Translations under genes and position numbers: made by a program
From: Candidatus Competibacter phosphatis
Lineage (GTDB): Bacteria > Pseudomonadota > Gammaproteobacteria > Competibacterales > Competibacteraceae
NCBI RefSeq assembly: GCF_012939995.1
Contig: NZ_SPMZ01000019.1
Span: 1 to 64,000 of the forward strand
Length of the DNA stretch: 64,000 bases
Reading direction: 5' to 3'
The notes under the pieces: generated by a model
The model's input: only the letters and a program-made list of their open reading frames with translations
Told to the model about the DNA's origin: nothing
Databases searched by the model: none
Shown: positions 59,833 to 64,000 of the stretch, piece by piece
How positions within the stretch are numbered: the first letter of the stretch is position 1
Layout: each line of letters starts with the position of its first letter

Positions 59833-60151
59833 GTGCTTTCCGTGTGATCGCCCCGAATAAGAGATTGCCTCCGATAGAGCATTGATCCTCTCAATCCCTC
59901 GCTTAATGTCAAAGTAGATGCCTGATCCCGTCAACCGTGAGCGACCGATGGAGTTACAGACTGGTGATTTGCTTGGCGCGCTCTCTTGCGACATAATCAT
60001 GACAAATGCCGCTGTAACAATACAAGTCTATGTTTTATATAAAACTAATTATTGCTGAGGCGTTGAATGGATACGTTTCTCTACTCGGCCTTTCTGAAAA
60101 GTGACACTTCTCCATATCGTTCGCCGTCACTGTTTCCTGCCTCTCAATTAC
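59833..60151. promoter_or_regulatory. AT-rich region upstream of the Gabija-like operon
   Basis: This interval of about 319 bases separates the operon from the asparagine-synthase gene. It is AT-rich near 60000-60060 (GTTTTATATAAAAC, a palindromic TATA stretch at 60032-60045). That part is a plausible promoter for the minus-strand operon, but I see no confident -35/-10 pair. If translation starts at ATG 60000 the first part is coding. Confidence 0.4.
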
Positions 60152-61942
60152 TCAAGAGGTGAGAGAATTTTCCACCATCTGCTCGTGCCACAGTAGGAAA
60201 GTAACGAGCATCCATAGCTTCAAGCCATGGCGCAGGCCGGGGACGCCTTCCATTTCGTAATTCAGTAGGCGTTCCACATAGTCCGGGTTGAACAAACCGC
60301 CACGCCGGATTTGTGAGCGGGATAGCAATTTCTTCCCATAACGGCGCATGTCGCCCTGAAACCAGAACCGCACCGGCACCATCATCCCCGATTTGGGCCG
60401 GGCGATGATCGCTTCCGGCACCCAATCTCGCACGGCTTGTTTGAGCACGCTTTTTTCCACCGCGCCCGCTAGTTTCACGCCCGGCGGACAGACCATGCTG
60501 GTTTCGACGATTCGCCGCGAGAACAGCGGTGGCAGCGCCAGCAGGCCATGCGCCGAACTCATCTTCTCCACCTTGACCAGAATCAGATTGGCGCCCTTGA
60601 GCCGGATATTGATACTCATCAGCTTGTTGACGAAATCCAGCGGCTCGGGTTCGCGGAAATACGGTTCCAGCAAGGCGATCAACGCCTCCTCGCCACCGGC
60701 TTCCCGCAGCAGCGCCGGGTCCAGCAAGGCGCTCAGATCCTGATAGCAGCGCTGGAATGCCCGCAGATAATTGCGCTCCAGCCAGCCAGCGGACGGTTCG
60801 CCCGGCAGGGGACCGTACAGCCGGGCCAACAGCATGGGAATGTTTTTCGGACCGCCGAAACAAGGATCACCGCCTTCGCCGTTCAAGACCACGTCCGCGA
60901 CTTGGGAGGCCGCTTGCGCCAACAGATAATTGGGCACGGTCACCGGATCGCCGATGGGATCGTCCAGCCGCCAGATGATCTCCCGCAGCCGTTCGAGAAA
61001 ACCGCCGGGACGGATTTCCAGCCAGTGGTGATCGGTGTGGTAACGATCCACCATCAACTGCACGAACTCATTTTCCCGCGCGTACTCCGCGCCGAAATGC
61101 GCCGAAAAGGTCGGGATGCGGACCTCCGGCAATTGTCGGGCGGCAACCGCCAGCACCGCGCTGGAATCGATACCCCCCGACAGGAACACCGCCGGTGATT
61201 TATCCGGGCTGACCGCGAGGCACTCGGCCACCGAGTGCTCCAGGGCGGCGCGCACCAAGGCGGAATAGTCTTGCGGGGGAGCGTCGGGTGCTGTTTCCAG
61301 CGTTTCGAAGCGGAAATGCCGCCGTACCCGCGCTTGGCCATGGCGGAAGCATAGGATGGAGCCGGGCTGTAATTCCTCGATGCCCTCGAACATGGTGCCC
61401 GCGCCGGGAACGAAACTGAAGCTCAGATATTCCGGCAACGCGCCGGCCCGCATCCGGCGGGGCAGGGTGGGATCGGCGAACAGCGCCTTGATCTCGCTGG
61501 CGAACAGCAAGCGGCCCTGGTGGACGGTCCAGTACAACGCTTTGACGCCCGCATGATCGCGCAACAGGTAAAAGGCATCACCCAAGCTCGTGGCCAATAC
61601 GAAACAGCCGGTCAATTGTTCGAGATAGGGCTCGGGGGCATGACGCAGACCCGGTTCCGCCAGCAGGCGGTTCGCGCCATTGGTCGCGGTATCGCCCGGC
61701 GTCGCCAACACATCCAGATTGAACAGCACCCCGCCATAACCGAGCAGGTCATGGTCACGCCGGGCGAGTTGCGATTGCTGGCTCCAGGCAGCAATGCCGT
61801 GACCGATTTCCACCCGATCCCCGGTCACGGTCGCGCCATCCACGCGCTCCCAGCCCAGCGGACAACGGTAGACCAGCAACGCCGCCATACGCGCCAGCAG
61901 ACCGTCCGCCGGTGGTCCGCAATAACCGAACAGGCAGGCCAT
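60152..61942 (-). CDS. Asparagine synthase (glutamine-hydrolysing) family protein
   Basis: This 596-residue, two-domain protein has an N-terminal Ntn-type glutamine amidotransferase-like domain (LGYGGVLFNLDVL, LTGCFVLATSLGDAFYLLRD, LLFASEIKALF). A synthetase domain with the PP-loop VFLSGGIDSSAVLAVAAR follows, then LNGEGGDPCFGGPKNI. The start is MACLFGYCG, so the cysteine is at position 3 instead of the catalytic Cys2 of AsnB, and glutaminase activity is doubtful unless processed. Asparagine-synthase-like enzymes also act in lasso peptide or cell-envelope amidation. The membrane protein gene upstream is 22 bases away and probably in the same operon. Confidence 0.88.
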   Translation of the reverse strand: MACLFGYCGPPADGLLARMAALLVYRCPLGWERVDGATVTGDRVEIGHGIAAWSQQSQLARRDHDLLGYGGVLFNLDVLATPGDTATNGANRLLAEPGLRHAPEPYLEQLTGCFVLATSLGDAFYLLRDHAGVKALYWTVHQGRLLFASEIKALFADPTLPRRMRAGALPEYLSFSFVPGAGTMFEGIEELQPGSILCFRHGQARVRRHFRFETLETAPDAPPQDYSALVRAALEHSVAECLAVSPDKSPAVFLSGGIDSSAVLAVAARQLPEVRIPTFSAHFGAEYARENEFVQLMVDRYHTDHHWLEIRPGGFLERLREIIWRLDDPIGDPVTVPNYLLAQAASQVADVVLNGEGGDPCFGGPKNIPMLLARLYGPLPGEPSAGWLERNYLRAFQRCYQDLSALLDPALLREAGGEEALIALLEPYFREPEPLDFVNKLMSINIRLKGANLILVKVEKMSSAHGLLALPPLFSRRIVETSMVCPPGVKLAGAVEKSVLKQAVRDWVPEAIIARPKSGMMVPVRFWFQGDMRRYGKKLLSRSQIRRGGLFNPDYVERLLNYEMEGVPGLRHGLKLWMLVTFLLWHEQMVENSLTS

Positions 61943-61964
61943 GGGCTAACGGCTTTTCGGGGTT

Positions 61965-62976
61965 TTAGCCATAGTCACTTTCCACCTCGGCGCCCGCCGC
62001 GTTCAGAGCCTCCGGCGCGAGCAGCAGCGCGCCGCCGACCATCGCCGCGCTCAGCAGACCGATTAGTGGTTTCGGACCGATGTAATCAAGAGGAACCCGG
62101 TAACCGGTGCGCAGCATTTCCGTCGGATTGCCGCCGAAAGCGCCGTTGGATCGGGAGGGCATCGGCGGTAGCCAGGGCAGGGTGGCTCCATGTTGCAATG
62201 CCGCCCTGGAGATGCCTAGATCGCTCAGGTGCTCACGCGCGAACCGCCATTTCGATTCGTCGGCCAGTTGCGTGGCCAGCGCGAACCCTTGCGTGGAGGC
62301 ATCGTGAACCAGTTGCACCGGGGTGTCGGGATGGTTGCGCAGAAACTCCCGACAGGCGGCGAACACCGGTTCCGGGTAGCCGGTGCGGCTGACCACCACC
62401 GCCTTGGCGGTCAAGTGGAAACGGTTGCGGATCAGCATGTCCACCAGATCGTCCCGTTCCACCACCAGAATCCGTTCGGGTGCATAGTGCGGGTCTTGCA
62501 GGTCGAGTGGCGCGGCTTGGCGCCGGAATGCGGTGCCGTCCGCCAGGGCCTGGATCGGATGGGCCTGATGGTATTGGTCGACGATCTTGCGGGCCTTCTC
62601 GAAGGGCAGTTTGCCTTTCTCCCGCTGGCCCAGCCAGATCGCCAAGGGCAGCAGCACCGCCAGAATCAGCGCTCCACCCCACCAGCTCCAATTGCTGAAC
62701 GCAAACAGCCCGGCGATGGCGCTCACGATAAGCGCGATGACGCCGCAGCCAACCGGCCCCAGCGTTTTTTTTGCGCCAAAGCCGGCAGATGGCCAGGGCA
62801 AGCTGGGTCGTGGTGAACGCTTGCTGCCCGTTGTCGGACAGGCGCTGAATGGTCTGCCTCAGCGCAAAGTCGCTGATCCGGTCTTCCTTTTTGCGGAACA
62901 CGAACTGATAGCGACACTTATTGCAGCGCGTACCGTCCTTGTGGCGCTGGTTGTGGTTGCACTCTGGGCAGCGCAT
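61965..62976 (-). CDS. Zinc-ribbon membrane protein of unknown function, frameshifted as assembled
   Basis: An N-terminal zinc ribbon (MRCPECNHNQRHKDGTRCNK, with a second Cys pair CNKC) is followed by a short helical region and two membrane helices (GVIALIVSAIAGLFAFSNW, then GALILAVLLPLAIWLG). A cytosolic domain follows (YAPERILVVERDDLVDMLIR), and the C-terminus is hydrophobic (LIGLLSAAMVGGALLLA). The break is in a run of eight T (plus strand) at 62765-62772; one fewer restores WRKKTLGPVGCGVIALIVSA. I do not recognise the family. It is probably co-transcribed with the asparagine-synthase-like gene. Confidence 0.75.
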
Positions 62977-63021
62977 CGGTAACCCTCTCGGCGGTGGCTA
63001 TAGGGTACCGAGTCTAGTGCG

Positions 63022-64000
63022 CTAAGCTTTCAACTTCTCCATCAGCAAGTCATTCACCTGCTGCGGGTTGGCCTTGCCCTTGGACAGCTTCATCACCTGG
63101 CCGACGAAGAAGCCGAATAGCTTGTCCTTGCCAGCGCGGTACTGAGCCAGTTGCTCGGGATTGGCGGCGATCACGTCGTCGATCACTTTTTCAATGGCGG
63201 AGGTATCGGTGATCTGCCGCAGGCCACGCTTTTCGATGATGGCGTCGGCATCGCCTTCGCCGGCCCACATCGCCTCGAACACTTCCTTGGCGATCTTGCC
63301 GGAAATGGTCCGGTCCTGAATCCGCCGCAGCAGGCCGGCCAGTTGCGTGGCACTGACCGGACTGTCGGCGATGTCCCGGTTGTCCTTGTTCAGGAAGGCC
63401 GAGAAATCGCCCATCACCCAGTTGGCGCACAGCTTCGGTTCGCCGCCCAGCGCCGCGACCGTCGCCTCGTAGTGGTCGGCCAGTCCGCGGCTGGTGGTGA
63501 GCACGCCGGCGTCATAGGCGGATAGGCCATACTGTGCCGTGAAGCGCTGTTTCTTGACGTCCGGCAGTTCCGGCAAGGCGGCGCGGGCGGCATCGATGAA
63601 CGCATCGTCCAGCACCAGCGGCAGCAGATCGGGATCGGGGAAGTAGCGGTAATCGTTGGCTTCTTCCTTGCCGCGCATGGAGCGGGTTTCGCCCTTGTCC
63701 GGGTCGTACAGCCGGGTTTCCTGCACCACCTTGCCGCCGGATTCGATCAGGTCGATCTGCCGCTCGATCTCGAACTCGATCGCCCGCTCGACGAAGCGGA
63801 AGGAGTTGAGATTCTTGAGTTCGGCGCGGGTGCCGAGCTTGGGCTCGCCCTTGGGTCGTACCGACACGTTGGCGTCGCAGCGGAACGAACCTTCCTGCAT
63901 GTTGCCGTCGCAGATACCGAGATACACCACCAGTTGGTGCAGCTTCTTCATATACGCCACCGCCTCCTTGGCCGAACGCATATCCGGCTCGGAGACGATT
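63022..64000 (-). CDS. gatB: Aspartyl/glutamyl-tRNA amidotransferase subunit B, C-terminal part (cut by window edge)
   Basis: GatB works with GatA and GatC to convert misacylated Asp-tRNA(Asn) or Glu-tRNA(Gln) into the cognate amidated tRNAs. The reading frame runs to the right edge ([16 protein letters not shown]), so the 5' part is outside. Diagnostic segments are [57 protein letters not shown] and the C-terminal YqeY-like domain ending [20 protein letters not shown]. The presence of GatB indicates indirect Asn- or Gln-tRNA synthesis. Confidence 0.95.
   Translation of the reverse strand, partial: IVSEPDMRSAKEAVAYMKKLHQLVVYLGICDGNMQEGSFRCDANVSVRPKGEPKLGTRAELKNLNSFRFVERAIEFEIERQIDLIESGGKVVQETRLYDPDKGETRSMRGKEEANDYRYFPDPDLLPLVLDDAFIDAARAALPELPDVKKQRFTAQYGLSAYDAGVLTTSRGLADHYEATVAALGGEPKLCANWVMGDFSAFLNKDNRDIADSPVSATQLAGLLRRIQDRTISGKIAKEVFEAMWAGEGDADAIIEKRGLRQITDTSAIEKVIDDVIAANPEQLAQYRAGKDKLFGFFVGQVMKLSKGKANPQQVNDLLMEKLKA

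Overview
The window reads as a chromosomal segment of a GC-rich gammaproteobacterium. Rsd/AlgQ, an A-type RNase P RNA next to rsmI, TsaB, a DUF6394 protein paired with a K+ channel, MetH and GatB all fit this. A relative of the Competibacter group is possible, but the sequence alone does not fix the genus. There are no tRNA genes, rRNA genes, CRISPR arrays or complete insertion sequences. Most of the window is dense and chromosomal in character. Two stretches, about 50.0-52.8 kb and 55.1-60.1 kb, look AT-richer and more accessory.

Layout. 0-9 kb: the end of a LysR regulator, a membrane-anchored unknown protein, a secreted thermonuclease, an RND efflux pair and a small unknown protein. 7.9-12.8 kb: a nitrogen module. 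A nitrate-sensing NIT-ANTAR antiterminator faces an operon encoding a formate/nitrite-type channel, a fused PP2C phosphatase/Ser-Thr kinase, and cyanase. The operon leader carries an NtrC-like site, a sigma-54 promoter, an ANTAR-type hexaloop hairpin and an intrinsic terminator, in that order. 13-23 kb: DUF2062 protein, DEAD-box helicase, GST, K+ channel with DUF6394 protein, tsaB, rsd, a radical SAM protein, an acyl-CoA synthetase-like enzyme and a DUF4124-like protein. 23.4-28 kb: thioesterase, two membrane GTPases, a quinone reductase-like flavoprotein and an FAH hydrolase. 28-34.3 kb: a divergent Alpha-E / ATP-grasp / transglutaminase-DUF2126 locus, then an XRE regulator and a polysaccharide deacetylase.

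35.7-45 kb: a tightly overlapping five-gene operon (PepSY flavoreductase, outer-membrane channel, adaptor, ABC ATPase, MacB permease) divergent from a CpxRA-like two-component system. It resembles a metallophore or iron-reduction/efflux unit. 45-54.4 kb: DUF4239 protein, cobalamin-dependent methionine synthase, YraN, an OprC/NosA-like copper TonB receptor, rsmI and rnpB. 54.4-60 kb: a cupin, then a four-gene minus-strand operon made of a Gabija-like OLD nuclease and UvrD-like helicase followed by an overlapping DUF6883/DUF4926 pair, which is a likely defence module. 60-64 kb: an asparagine synthase-like protein, a zinc-ribbon membrane protein and the 3' part of gatB.

A striking property of the assembly: twelve breaks in eleven genes are each repaired by removing one base, nearly always from a homopolymer, and several hit core genes (metH, rsmI, tsaB). 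This points to systematic +1 base errors rather than gene decay. Interrupted genes are therefore annotated over their full span as CDS, and the break is stated in each entry.
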